Assembly: GCF_030652515.1 (NCBI RefSeq)
Contig: NZ_JAUSAR010000082.1
Coordinates: forward strand, 33,597-97,596
Direction: 5' to 3'
DNA length: 64,000 nucleotides
DNA from: Aquabacterium sp.
GTDB taxonomy: Bacteria; Pseudomonadota; Gammaproteobacteria; Burkholderiales; Burkholderiaceae_C
How positions within the stretch are numbered: the stretch's first letter is position 1; every line of letters begins with the position of its first letter. The position numbers and the translations under genes are program-made. The notes beneath the pieces are model-generated. The model was not told where the DNA came from. It ran no database searches and saw only the letters and a list, made by a program, of their open reading frames with translations. Shown piece by piece: positions 20,084 through 31,249 of the stretch.

Positions 20084-21673
20084 ATGACTGCGACTGCTTA
20101 CATCCCCACGTCTTCCACGAGTAGTTTGCGCAAATGGCTTCTGAAGGCGCTGGCAGCACTGGGGGCTGCGGCCACGTTGCTTTACGGCTTGGCGGCCATC
20201 GACGCAGCTGTGGTCAACTACCGCTCTACCTACGATCCGACGATTGCTGAACAACGGCTGAGCATGCAGCGGGCTGCAGAAGCCGGACAAGACCTGGGGT
20301 CCCCGGGCGACATCGCCTCGCATTCAAATGTATTGGTGGCGATGATGGCCAGCGTCGGTACACCCTTGCACGCCTTTGGCAAGCAGGGGCTCAGTGAATC
20401 GTGGATTCACTACACCACCATGCCGCGGGCCAATATCGTTGCTATAGCGATGCACTCGATGTTGGCCGGTACGGCGATGCTGTTTGGCGCACTCCAGTTC
20501 TGGCCCGCCTTTCGGCGCAACTACCCGCGTTGGCACCGAGGCTTTGGCCTGGCCTACATGGTGCTCGTGCAGACAGCCATGATTGCGGCAGCCATCTATC
20601 TGTTGCGCACACCCGTGCATTTGATCTATGACCAACTCACCTTCTATGTCGGGCTGTGGGTCCTCGATGTTGGGGTGACCGTCACGCTCTGGCTGTCCAT
20701 CCATGCATTGGTCCGCAAGCGCATTGCTCAGCACCAGGCATGGATGGCCCTGAATTTCGGCATGCTGCTCACCGCGCCCATACAGCGATATGGCTGGATT
20801 GCATTTGCGGCAGTAGCCCCTGAGGGGATGCGCCAGTTGGAGGCCAACTACGCGGTCAGCGGCATGTTGATACCTTTGTCTTTCATGATCGGCTATGGCC
20901 TGTACACATTGAACCGGCTCCTGCAGGCTGATCAGCCCAAAGCACTGCTCACACGCGTTCACGCTTCGTTCCAGCCGCATGCACGTCTGGGGCGAGTGGT
21001 GGCCATGGTCATGCAGCTTGTTCTTGCGGCGTCCATGGTCACCACGGTGCAGCATTTCGTTTTCGATCTGGGACTCACGTCGGCAAGCAATTCCAATGCA
21101 TTGATTCCGCATTCAGTATTGCAGCTGGATCAGCAAATCATGGCTTCGGCTCCAGTGACCCGCTGGCTCTTTGTCTTGGGCACCTTGACCGGGCTGCTGA
21201 GCGCCATGGTGTGGTTATGGGGAACGACCTTCCGCTCAAATGGCGACATCACGAGTCGGGACACCGCCTGGGCAGGTTGGGCTCTGTCGCTTGGGACCGC
21301 CATGGTTGGACTTGCACTTTGGCAATGGGGTTTGCAGTGGGGCATGCCCAGCTTCACGGCCCAACATGGTGGCGCGCTCCATCTGTTTGGCGGCACCATG
21401 GCCTTGATTTTCGCCACCTTGCTGGCCACCGCCTTGGCAAGAGGGCAGGAGAACTGGGCCAAGGAGTGGTCGTGGTTCGCGATCGCCTGTTTGGTGGCCA
21501 CGCCGAGCTTCTTCTTGCTTCTGCCGATCATGGGCAACGTGGGCATGCCAGAACACTACGTGACAGCAGGCCACGCCTATCGACTGGCCGCCTATGGTCA
21601 ATGGACGAGCTTGGTGACCGCGTTCGTGGTGTCGGTTTACAGCCCGGCCACGCACGCCAAACTTGCCCGCTAA
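20084..21673 (+). CDS. DUF2306-like multi-pass membrane protein
   Basis: Many TM stretches; HSMLAGTAMLFGALQFWPAFRRNYPRWHRGFGLAYM pattern typical of DUF2306. Confidence 0.7.
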   Translation: MTATAYIPTSSTSSLRKWLLKALAALGAAATLLYGLAAIDAAVVNYRSTYDPTIAEQRLSMQRAAEAGQDLGSPGDIASHSNVLVAMMASVGTPLHAFGKQGLSESWIHYTTMPRANIVAIAMHSMLAGTAMLFGALQFWPAFRRNYPRWHRGFGLAYMVLVQTAMIAAAIYLLRTPVHLIYDQLTFYVGLWVLDVGVTVTLWLSIHALVRKRIAQHQAWMALNFGMLLTAPIQRYGWIAFAAVAPEGMRQLEANYAVSGMLIPLSFMIGYGLYTLNRLLQADQPKALLTRVHASFQPHARLGRVVAMVMQLVLAASMVTTVQHFVFDLGLTSASNSNALIPHSVLQLDQQIMASAPVTRWLFVLGTLTGLLSAMVWLWGTTFRSNGDITSRDTAWAGWALSLGTAMVGLALWQWGLQWGMPSFTAQHGGALHLFGGTMALIFATLLATALARGQENWAKEWSWFAIACLVATPSFFLLLPIMGNVGMPEHYVTAGHAYRLAAYGQWTSLVTAFVVSVYSPATHAKLAR

Positions 21674-21734
21674 CCCCGGCCAAACGCCTGTGACTGAACA
21701 CGAGCCTTGAGGCTGGAGTTGACCCGGTTCCGTG

Positions 21735-22012
21735 GACTTAAAAAACCAGGGCGCCGCCACCACCAGTGCCAGCGTGAATGTGACGGTGAACGCACCGAGC
21801 GCCACCCCGCGCCCTCGGGCGCGGTGAAGTGTGCCAGCCAGAACGGCGCCTGCGCGCTGCCAGCGGGCAAGACGGCCACGGTGTGGTTCGGGGCCTGGTC
21901 CTCGTACAAAGTACGCACCGGCCTGTCGGGCAAGGTGGCATGCAACACCGGCACGTTCGGGGGCGACCCGATCTGGTACCTCAGCAAGGCCTGCTATTAC
22001 GTCAGCAACTGA
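21735..22012 (+). pseudogene. C-terminal remnant of a secreted protein (Cys-rich accessory domain), frameshifted
   Basis: NQGAATTSASVNVTVNAPSATP followed in another frame by PSGAVKCASQNGACALPAGKTATVWFGAWSSYKVRTGLSGKVACNTGTFGGDPIWYLSKACYYVSN*. Confidence 0.55.
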
Positions 22013-22054
22013 GCGGGCGACCAGCGTTGTCCAGAGCGCTCAAGCGTGCTGGGC

Positions 22055-23788
22055 TTAGCCGCCCATCGACAAGACCTCCCGGCCAGAACTCATCGCCGCC
22101 TGGTGGGCGTGTGCCCTTGGCAGGATTCTGGCGAAATAAAAGGCGGCTGCGTTTTGCTTCGAGGCCAAGAAGATGGGGTCAAAGTCTTGCCCTGCTTCGG
22201 ATACAGCGTGCGCCGTGCGCAGCCAGAAATAGGCCAGGCAGACATAACCGGAGTACATCAGGAAGTCGTAGGCTGCGGCGCCCACCTCTTCGCGGTTGTC
22301 CATGGCCTTGACGCCGATTTGCTGAACGAGCTCAGGCCACGCTGTCACCCAGGGCAGCAGCTGTTGAGCCCAGGCCTTCACCTGCGCGGTGGCCGCAGTA
22401 TCTTGGTCGATGATCTCGCACAAGTGCCGGATGTCCTGGGTGAATGCCAGCAGTGTTTGGCCTTGATCGCCCAGCACCTTGCGTCCAAGCAAGTCCAGCG
22501 CCTGGATGCCAGTGGTGCCTTCGTACAGGGTGGCGATCCGGCCATCGCGGTAACTTTGCTCCACGCCGTTGTCCCTGATGTAGCCATGACCGCCATGCAC
22601 CTGGATGGCCAGGCTGGCCGATTCCAAGCCTGTTTCGGTCAAGAAGGCTTTGGCAATCGGTGTCAGCATCCCCAGCATTTTCTCTGCCGATTTGCCTTGC
22701 TCTCCTCCAGCATTGACTGTGTCCAACAGGAGGGCGCAATGGTGGCACAGGGCCCGGCCGCCCTCTGCAAAGACCTGCTGGGTCAGCAGCATGCGACGCA
22801 CGTCGGCGTGGCAGACCAGCGCATCCGCCTGGCCTTCTGATTGGTTCGCGCGGTCCAAAGCTTTGCCCTGTGTACGCGATGTGGCGTAATCAAAGCTTTG
22901 CTGAAAGGCACGTTCGCTCAAGCCCACCCCCTGCAGGGCCGCAACCAGGCGCATCTCGTTCATCATGGTGAACATGGCCTTCAGGCCCTCGTGGGGCTTG
23001 CCCAGCAACTGGCCCCGCGCCTGCTCGAAACTCAAGGTGCACGTGGGGTTGGCATGGATGCCCATCTTGTTTTCGATGCCCAGGCAATGCACGGCATTCG
23101 CAGCGCCGGAATGCGGCAGCCACTTGGGCACCACGAAGAGCGACAGGCCTTTGCTGCCTTCGGGCGCGCCTTTGATCCGAGCCAGGACCAGATGAACGAT
23201 GTTGGCGCTGCCATCGTGCTCACCCCCCGAGATGAAGATCTTGTTGCCGCTTATCGCGTAGTCGCCGTCCTCCACCTGCACAGCGGTGGTTTTGATGAGC
23301 CCCAGGTCGGAGCCGCAATGGGCCTCAGTCATGCACATCGTGCCTGTCCACTCTCCGGATGCCATCCTGGGCAAGTAGGTCTCTTTCAGGGCGTCAGAAC
23401 CAATGGCCAGAATGGTTTTGCAAGCTGACGTGGTGAGTGCAGCGAACATGCTCAAGGCAGGATTGGCGGCGCTGAGCACTTCGCCTGCGAAAGAGGCCAG
23501 TGTGGCAGACAGGGCCTGGCCACCCCAAGCTTCGGGCAGCGTCATGCCCAGCCAGCCGCCATCCAGGTAGCGCCGTAGCGCTGCCTTGACGCCTGGCGGC
23601 AAGCTGACCTGACCTTGCTGAAAGCTGCAGCCAACGGCATCGCCCGTGGCGTTCAATGGGGCCCATTGCTCCTGGGCAAAGGTGGCCAACTCGGAAAGCA
23701 CCTGCACGTCGGCATCAGCCTGTGTAGGCGGATGCTGCAACAGCAGGAGTCGCATGTCGGCGAGCGGTGCACGGTAGGGATGGGCCAT
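22055..23788 (-). CDS. Acyl-CoA dehydrogenase (FadE-like, with C-terminal extension)
   Basis: MCMTEAHCGSDLGLIKT, QVHGGHGYIRDNGVEQSYRDGRIATLYEGTTGIQALDLLGRK; ATG at 23788. Confidence 0.93.
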   Translation of the reverse strand: MAHPYRAPLADMRLLLLQHPPTQADADVQVLSELATFAQEQWAPLNATGDAVGCSFQQGQVSLPPGVKAALRRYLDGGWLGMTLPEAWGGQALSATLASFAGEVLSAANPALSMFAALTTSACKTILAIGSDALKETYLPRMASGEWTGTMCMTEAHCGSDLGLIKTTAVQVEDGDYAISGNKIFISGGEHDGSANIVHLVLARIKGAPEGSKGLSLFVVPKWLPHSGAANAVHCLGIENKMGIHANPTCTLSFEQARGQLLGKPHEGLKAMFTMMNEMRLVAALQGVGLSERAFQQSFDYATSRTQGKALDRANQSEGQADALVCHADVRRMLLTQQVFAEGGRALCHHCALLLDTVNAGGEQGKSAEKMLGMLTPIAKAFLTETGLESASLAIQVHGGHGYIRDNGVEQSYRDGRIATLYEGTTGIQALDLLGRKVLGDQGQTLLAFTQDIRHLCEIIDQDTAATAQVKAWAQQLLPWVTAWPELVQQIGVKAMDNREEVGAAAYDFLMYSGYVCLAYFWLRTAHAVSEAGQDFDPIFLASKQNAAAFYFARILPRAHAHQAAMSSGREVLSMGG

Positions 23789-23860
23789 GGCTGATGTCCG
23801 GTGTTGCATGAGGGCTGAATTGTTCCGTGTGGCCGCCAAGGACGCCTTAACAATGGATAA

Positions 23861-24993
<1,133 letters not shown>

Positions 24994-25010
24994 ACAGGGC
25001 TCCCCTTGAT

Positions 25011-25475
25011 TCAAGCAGCCTGTTCTGGCTGAATGCGTTCCAGTTGCGGCGGCACGTACTTGTGCCATGGCGTGCCGACCAGGAAGTCACGGCGCGCGCG
25101 GTCGGTCAGCTCGTTGGGCGGCACGCCCATCCTGACGATTCGGCCCGTGGCGTCCCGGCAATCCAGCCCCTGCCCATTAGGCAAGGAGATGTGGCCCGGT
25201 TGCATGATGGCTGTGACTTCGACCTGCGCCTGCAGCGATGCACGCCGCGTTCGCACGCGAACGGTATCGCCATTCCTCACGTTCAGCACCTGCGCGTCTT
25301 GTGGGCTGACGCGCAAGCTGAGGTAACCCCGCGAGACGGGGTGCGCGTCGTCACCAGGGATCTTGATGATACGACGGCCGTCTTCACCGCCGGCCTGCAC
25401 CTCCAGTCCGCAATTGACCGAGCAGAGGATGCACGCCGTCTTTATCCATTCAGGAGAGGATGTAGCCATGGTCAT
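25011..25475 (-). pseudogene. Internally deleted molybdopterin oxidoreductase: Fe4S4 N-terminus fused in-frame to MGD-binding C-terminus
   Basis: EWIKTACILCSVNCGLEVQ...IKIPGDDAHPVSRGY joined to LSLRVSPQDAQVLNVRNGDTVRVRTRRASL...HISLPNGQGLDCRDATG; central catalytic region absent. Confidence 0.8.
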
Positions 25476-25715
25476 GTGCCTTGGTGTGTGTCAAGTCAAT
25501 AGCAAGGGCATTCATTCAATCGCCGGTCATGTTCACGAAGCGCATCACCTGAAGAGGTATCAACGCATCGGCCGAATGGGCTACAAGCCCGTGTCGGGGT
25601 GATTGGAGGTGCCATGGCGGTCCAACTTGCCCCTCAAAGTCATCCTTTGATAAGAGAGTTGGACATGACTTACACCACGCAGCAACTGACACATCCATGT
25701 GAACTCGTTCGGGAA

Positions 25716-28193
25716 TCAATCAGGGATATAAGTACGCAGTGCGGGCCAGCATTCGGCTGAAATGCCTTTAGCCAAAAAGTCATCGATTTGTTCTGGAAGA
25801 TAGCCTGCCTGCGTCAGGATGTCCACGCTGTGTTGCCCTGGCGCAGGCGCGTGGGCAATGCGCCTCTGTTGGGCATACGCGAAGCGCATCCACGTGGCAT
25901 CTGGGGCGAAATAAGACTCGCCCGCTGGATGACGGACCCGGACGATGCAGCCCGATACCTGGGTCGGATCAATGAGCGAGCCGCGACTCTCCGCCTCGAC
26001 AGCACTGCTGCGCAGATGGCGCGCCGACAGCACGGCCTGCGCCACAAGCCCGCGTCCGCGCGCCCAAGCAACAGCGGCCTCCACGTCTCGTTTGCTCATT
26101 TCGCGCGTCAGCCATGCCCGAGCCTGCTCAGGAGTGGTCGGCACATCAGGAGGCGCGCCGGCTGGACCAGCGTCAACGTGCACCCAGCCACCACGTGCAC
26201 GGTACAGGCGATCGAAGACCTCACCCCCCAGTGCTGCCAATCCCGTGGGCGTTGCTTGCTCAGGATTGCAGACCTGCGGCAGTTGTACCCAGCCCGCCGT
26301 GCGCACCAAGGATGTCCGCGCGACAAGACAGTGATCGCCTTGGCTGCGTGCGACCAATCCCAGCACCGCACCGAACGCCGCAGAGTACCCAGTGAAATAG
26401 TCGATGCAGGACGCAATGCCGTGCACCGCCGGAGCCTGCTCGCTGCCGAAGCGCTGCATGACGCCCGTCAGGGCCTGGATGACCGGATCGTAGGCGGGGC
26501 GGCCTTCCCAGCCGCCAGCTTGGGTGCCGCCATAAGCAGTCACGGCTGAGACCACCGTGCTCTCGTTGATCGCATGCACTTGCTCGGGGGCCACACCCAG
26601 GCGCCGAGCCTGATCAGGGAGCTTGTTGTAGAGCAGGACATCGGTCTCGGGCAGCAGGCTATGGATCGCTTCACGCCCTGACGGCTGGTGGAGGTCGAGC
26701 GCCAAGCTGCGCTTGCCCTGGTTGACTTCCATGCCCAGCAAGAGCGTCATCCTCGGCCCCATCCGGGGCGTGACGGCACACACGTGGATGACCTCAGCAC
26801 CCAGTTCTGCCAGTGTCCGGCCCGCCGCAGGGCCCGCGATGACATTGGCCAGGTCAAGGACACGCACACCCGCCAGGGGCGCTTGGCGCGCGCCATTTTT
26901 GTCGCCTGACTGGGCCACGGCCGAGAACGCTTTGGCCGTGGCCCAGCCTTGGGTCGACACCTTGCTCAGATCGTTGGCCAAAACCGCCTGAGTCGAGCAA
27001 CGCATGCCTTCGACATCGACCTGAGGCGCTGGCTGAATCATGGTCTTACCAGCCGCGGTGGTGCGTTTGACCAGAATCCCGCTGTCGTGCATCACAGGCA
27101 TCGACAACCAGTCCGGGAGGCTGCGCTGGCGGACCGCTGGTATGCCAGCGAGCGCCAGTCGTTCACCCCAATCATCGGCCGTGGCGGTGGCGAAGCGACG
27201 TTTCAGCAAGGTCCTGAGCGCCCTCCACTTGGCTGAGGTGCCGCGGTAGGCGGTGATGTTGTTGCGCGTCGGCGGCACGTCCAGCACGTGACCGAAGACG
27301 AAGCCAAGACGTTCGACTTCCTCGTGCATGCCCATCACGGCCACCAGCTTGGCGATGTGGTTGGCGTTGTCGATGGCACAGATGAAGAGTTGCTGACCGT
27401 CGCCGCACACATAGTTGCGGAACAGGGGAGGCATCATCCTCGCCACCAGGTCATGCGTCTTGGCCACCATGCCAGCCGGCAACCGGCGAAGGGAAACCCG
27501 ATCAAGCCACCGGCGTGAGACTGGTGGCGCGTTGTAGCGCGCCGGCTGATCGGCAATCTGGAAAATCACCCCTGCCGCCGCCGACATCGCGGCGTCCATC
27601 AGCGGCACTTCGATCCGGTCGCCGTGTCCATGAGATTGGCGCGCATAAAGCGCCGCCAGCGCGGAAATCGCGCCCCAAAGCCCGGCGTAAACGGAAGGCA
27701 GCGCCAATGGCGTGTAGATGGGAGGAAGATCAACCGCAGCGCCCCCGATGGCCAAATCGGTGTACAAACCGCTGGCCGCATTGACCGAGCCGTCCCACAC
27801 CGGCAGAGGTGCACGCGGATCGTGTCGGCTGTAACCCGGCATCGAGACATAGATGACGCCGGGATTCACGGCCGCAATGGCTTCGTAGCCCAGGCCCAGA
27901 CGCGCCATGACACCCGGCCGGAAGTTCTCCAGGATCACATCGCACTCAGAAGCAAGCGCGAATATTCGTTGCCGCTCAGCCATGTCTTTGAGATCAGCAT
28001 CGACACTGCGTTTGCCACGAGCAAGAGCGGCCTCGGTGTTGCTGTCCCACATTTTGGCGCGTGGATTCCTGACCTGAATCACCTCCGCGCCTTGGTCGGC
28101 AAGAAAGACGCCGGCCAGCGGGCCCGCAATGTAGTGGCCAAAATCCAGGACACGCAGCCCCGCCAACGGACCTTTCTTGATGGTCATGCACAT
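25716..28193 (-). CDS. Tandem CaiB/BaiF-family CoA-transferase (two fused domains)
   Basis: LAGLRVLDFGHYIAGPLAGVFLADQGAEVIQV and, later, LAGVRVLDLANVIAGPAAGRTLAELGAEVIHV in one ORF. Confidence 0.93.
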   Translation of the reverse strand: MCMTIKKGPLAGLRVLDFGHYIAGPLAGVFLADQGAEVIQVRNPRAKMWDSNTEAALARGKRSVDADLKDMAERQRIFALASECDVILENFRPGVMARLGLGYEAIAAVNPGVIYVSMPGYSRHDPRAPLPVWDGSVNAASGLYTDLAIGGAAVDLPPIYTPLALPSVYAGLWGAISALAALYARQSHGHGDRIEVPLMDAAMSAAAGVIFQIADQPARYNAPPVSRRWLDRVSLRRLPAGMVAKTHDLVARMMPPLFRNYVCGDGQQLFICAIDNANHIAKLVAVMGMHEEVERLGFVFGHVLDVPPTRNNITAYRGTSAKWRALRTLLKRRFATATADDWGERLALAGIPAVRQRSLPDWLSMPVMHDSGILVKRTTAAGKTMIQPAPQVDVEGMRCSTQAVLANDLSKVSTQGWATAKAFSAVAQSGDKNGARQAPLAGVRVLDLANVIAGPAAGRTLAELGAEVIHVCAVTPRMGPRMTLLLGMEVNQGKRSLALDLHQPSGREAIHSLLPETDVLLYNKLPDQARRLGVAPEQVHAINESTVVSAVTAYGGTQAGGWEGRPAYDPVIQALTGVMQRFGSEQAPAVHGIASCIDYFTGYSAAFGAVLGLVARSQGDHCLVARTSLVRTAGWVQLPQVCNPEQATPTGLAALGGEVFDRLYRARGGWVHVDAGPAGAPPDVPTTPEQARAWLTREMSKRDVEAAVAWARGRGLVAQAVLSARHLRSSAVEAESRGSLIDPTQVSGCIVRVRHPAGESYFAPDATWMRFAYAQQRRIAHAPAPGQHSVDILTQAGYLPEQIDDFLAKGISAECWPALRTYIPD

Positions 28194-28236
28194 CCTTTGA
28201 TTTCACTGGCGGTGCAGAGCTTGTCGGTGAAAGAAT

Positions 28237-29040
28237 TCAATCTCGGAAATAGACGATCTGGTGCGTGCTGGCCAGCAGTTGCCCCCCGTCACCCCAGACT
28301 TCAGCGCTCTGGTCATAGTACCCATTGCGGTAGTTCACCGCTCGAGCACACCCCAAGACATGACGGTCACCCTGCGCGGTCAGCATGGCAGCATCTGCGT
28401 GAAAGTACGTCGTGAGCGAGACGGTGCCAATGGGGGCCAGCACCCGACGCCGGATGAAGATGCGAGGGAAAAAGCAGTCGCAGATGGCCGCCAGCGAGGC
28501 AAAGTCAAGTGGCCGGGGCGGCTCGTCGCGCACCCACAGCTGGCTGTTCGAATTCGATTGTTCTTGCCCATCAAAGCGCATCTCGCCATTCACAAAGCGC
28601 ATGTCGTAGCAATGCACCCAAGGCAGACTGACCTCAACGGGTGTACAGATCAGATCCAAAGCTGAGGGCAGGTCTGAAGGCATCAACACCTCGGGGGCGG
28701 ACCAGGTCTCGCGTCGCACGGCGAACACGGCGGTGGCCGTGGCGGCCACGATGCCACCCTGCGTGAGTTGCAAGATCCAGTGCTGCGTCGAACGGTTGGT
28801 GCGCACTGGATTGGCCACGATCTCGAAGGAGCCGTCCACCAGCGGGCTGGCAAAGTTCACCGTCAAAGAAATGGGCGCCCCCAGCACGTCGGGATGCTGC
28901 AACGCAGCCTTCAGCAGAACGGCACTGGTCGTCCCACCAAAGGGGCCGACCATGTTTGCGTAGGACGGGCTCGTGGCACCCACAAAGCGGCCCGCCTCCA
29001 GGCTCTCAAGCTCAATCGCGGTATCCAAAGCATGCTGCAT
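28237..29040 (-). CDS. Acyl-CoA thioesterase family protein (hot-dog fold)
   Basis: YANMVGPFGGTTSAVLLKAALQHPDVLGAPISLTVNFASPLVDGSFEI. Confidence 0.8.
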   Translation of the reverse strand: MQHALDTAIELESLEAGRFVGATSPSYANMVGPFGGTTSAVLLKAALQHPDVLGAPISLTVNFASPLVDGSFEIVANPVRTNRSTQHWILQLTQGGIVAATATAVFAVRRETWSAPEVLMPSDLPSALDLICTPVEVSLPWVHCYDMRFVNGEMRFDGQEQSNSNSQLWVRDEPPRPLDFASLAAICDCFFPRIFIRRRVLAPIGTVSLTTYFHADAAMLTAQGDRHVLGCARAVNYRNGYYDQSAEVWGDGGQLLASTHQIVYFRD

Positions 29041-29077
29041 TCATCTCTCCAATCGGGTGGTTGCTATCGCCGATCCC

Positions 29078-29650
29078 TCAGTCACTTCGAGCTCTCGACC
29101 GGAGCAAAGCATCCACCTGCGCCCGATTCGCCCGGAGGATCTCGCGGCGCGTTGCGTCAGACTTGACCGAGCGAGCCAAGATGACCGCGCCGACGCATTG
29201 AGCGATGACCGCCCAGGCAGCGTTTTCGTCCTTGAGCTCGTCATTCCACACGGAATGCATGTCCTTGAGTCCGTCTTCGATGATGGATTTCACCTCGACA
29301 GGAATGCGTGCCAGCTCGGAGCCCAAGGCTGGCAGCACACAGCCAGCTTCAGGATGCTCGGCATGCGGAACACTCAAGTAGGCCTTGGTGCGTTGGTTCA
29401 AGGTTGAGCCACCGTCGGCCGGCTGTGGTTTGAGCATTGACAGGCTGTACTGCATTTCTTCCCGGATGACCTCTTCCAACAGAGCCTGCTTGGAGGGGAA
29501 ATGGCTGTAGAACGCCCCGGGCGTCAAGCCGATGGCGGACATCAAGGCCTCGACCCCTGTGGAGTCGAAACCACCCTTCTTGACCAGTGCGCGACTGCTG
29601 TCCAGCAGCTTGCGGCGGGTGTCTTCCTTGTGGCTTTTCGAGTAGCGCAT
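29078..29650 (-). CDS. TetR/AcrR-family regulator
   Basis: RRKLLDSSRALVKKGGFDSTGVEALMSAIGLTPGAFYSHFPSKQALLEEVI. Confidence 0.92.
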   Translation of the reverse strand: MRYSKSHKEDTRRKLLDSSRALVKKGGFDSTGVEALMSAIGLTPGAFYSHFPSKQALLEEVIREEMQYSLSMLKPQPADGGSTLNQRTKAYLSVPHAEHPEAGCVLPALGSELARIPVEVKSIIEDGLKDMHSVWNDELKDENAAWAVIAQCVGAVILARSVKSDATRREILRANRAQVDALLRSRARSD

Positions 29651-29687
29651 ATGGCTCCTTGACAGAGGGTTCATCGTAACATAACAT

Positions 29688-29717
29688 TCATTTACTAAAC
29701 GATCATTTACTAAACGA
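29688..29717. promoter_or_regulatory. Tandem perfect 15-bp direct repeat TCATTTACTAAACGA x2, each holding palindrome TTTACTAAA
   Basis: Read directly in the divergent TetR/ferredoxin intergenic region. Confidence 0.75.
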
Positions 29718-29765
29718 GAGCATCCATGTGTCTGCCTTGCAGCCCATTGAACCGAGGAAACATCC

Positions 29766-30104
29766 ATGACCTTTGTAGTGACCGATGCGTGCATTCAATG
29801 CAAATACACCGATTGCGTTGACGTCTGCCCCGTGGACTGCTTCATGGAGGGGCCCAACTTCCTGGTCATTGACCCCAGTGGCTGCATTGATTGCGCAGTG
29901 TGTGTTCCTGAATGCCCGGTAGAAGCCATCTATGCCGAAGAGGACCTTCCACCAGAGCAAGAACACTTTCTGAGGCTCAATGCGGAGATTGCTGCCGCAG
30001 GCAAGTGGCCTGTCATCAATGAGCGAAAGGATCCTTTGCCCGAGCATGCTCAGTTCAAGGACCTCAAGGGCAAGCTCCATTTGCTTGATGGCCATGGGAC
30101 TTGA
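29766..30104 (+). CDS. fdxA: Ferredoxin FdxA, 7Fe type
   Basis: [18 protein letters not shown]...[17 protein letters not shown]. Confidence 0.95.
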   Translation: MTFVVTDACIQCKYTDCVDVCPVDCFMEGPNFLVIDPSGCIDCAVCVPECPVEAIYAEEDLPPEQEHFLRLNAEIAAAGKWPVINERKDPLPEHAQFKDLKGKLHLLDGHGT

Positions 30105-31110
30105 ACCAGGGCTTGCTGCGCGAGCCGAGACCGACCAGCTGAAGGATGGTTTCAACCGCGTCATTGACTATCTGCGTGTGTCTGTGACCGATCGCTGTGA
30201 CATGCGCTGCGCCTATTGCATGCCCAAGGCATTCAAAGGATTTCAGGAGCCGGCCAACTGGCTCAGTCATCAAGAAACAGGCCGCCTCGTGAACTTGTTC
30301 GTCGGTCTGGGCATCAGCAAGGTGCGGCTCACAGGAGGGGAGCCTTTGCTGCGTCGGAACCTGCCTGATCTGGTCCGCAACCTGTCTTCTTTGCCCGGCT
30401 TGACAGACCTGTCACTCTCGACCAATGGCGCCCATCTTGTCGCGCACGCCCCTGCTCTGAAGGCCGCCGGTCTGCACCGCCTGAACGTGAGCCTGGACAC
30501 CTTGAAGCCGGCGAAATTCCACGAGATCACCCATCGGGATTGCCTGGAGGATGTGCTGGCGGGAATCCAGCTCGTGCTTGCGCTGGGCTTCAGTCCCATC
30601 AAGATCAACATGGTGGTGCAAGCCGGTGTCAATGACGATGAAGTCGATGACATGCTGCAGTTCGCGGTGGAGCATGGCTTGGTATTGCGTCTGATCGAAA
30701 CCATGCCGATCGGACACGCAGGCCTGGGAAAAACCGCCGTCGATTTGACGGCGCTGACCCGTAGGCTTGTCGAAAAGCACCGGCTCATACCGTACATCGA
30801 GCCAGCTAGAACAGGCCCTGCGCAAAATTGGCGCGTACCCAACAGTTCCGCCATGCTGGGTGTGATTACACCCATGTCTCAACATTTCTGCGCAGCGTGC
30901 AACAGGCTGAGGCTGGGTGTGGACGGAACGCTTTATCCATGCCTTGGCCATAACGACGCAACGCCCCTGGGTCGGATGATGAGGCGCGGTGCGTCGGACG
31001 CTGAATTGATAGAGGCGATCCTGTCGGCCGTGGCGCACAAGCCCGAACGGCACGAGTTTCACGAAAGACCGGAACGGGTTGTGCGGTTCATGTCGGCCAC
31101 GGGCGGCTGA
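30094..31110 (+). CDS. moaA: GTP 3',8-cyclase MoaA
   Basis: [20 protein letters not shown] (CxxxCxxC), [36 protein letters not shown]-terminal GG. Confidence 0.95.
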   Translation: MGLEPGLAARAETDQLKDGFNRVIDYLRVSVTDRCDMRCAYCMPKAFKGFQEPANWLSHQETGRLVNLFVGLGISKVRLTGGEPLLRRNLPDLVRNLSSLPGLTDLSLSTNGAHLVAHAPALKAAGLHRLNVSLDTLKPAKFHEITHRDCLEDVLAGIQLVLALGFSPIKINMVVQAGVNDDEVDDMLQFAVEHGLVLRLIETMPIGHAGLGKTAVDLTALTRRLVEKHRLIPYIEPARTGPAQNWRVPNSSAMLGVITPMSQHFCAACNRLRLGVDGTLYPCLGHNDATPLGRMMRRGASDAELIEAILSAVAHKPERHEFHERPERVVRFMSATGG

Positions 31111-31249
31111 TGGGACGGCACAGGCATGGCACCCCATCGCGGATCGCCGCGGCCTTCTCATTCGATTGGCACATGCAGCATGAAGTTGGCGGCACGAATC
31201 AATCGAAAGCCGTTGTAATCAAATCGTTGAAGCAAAAGGACATCACATC

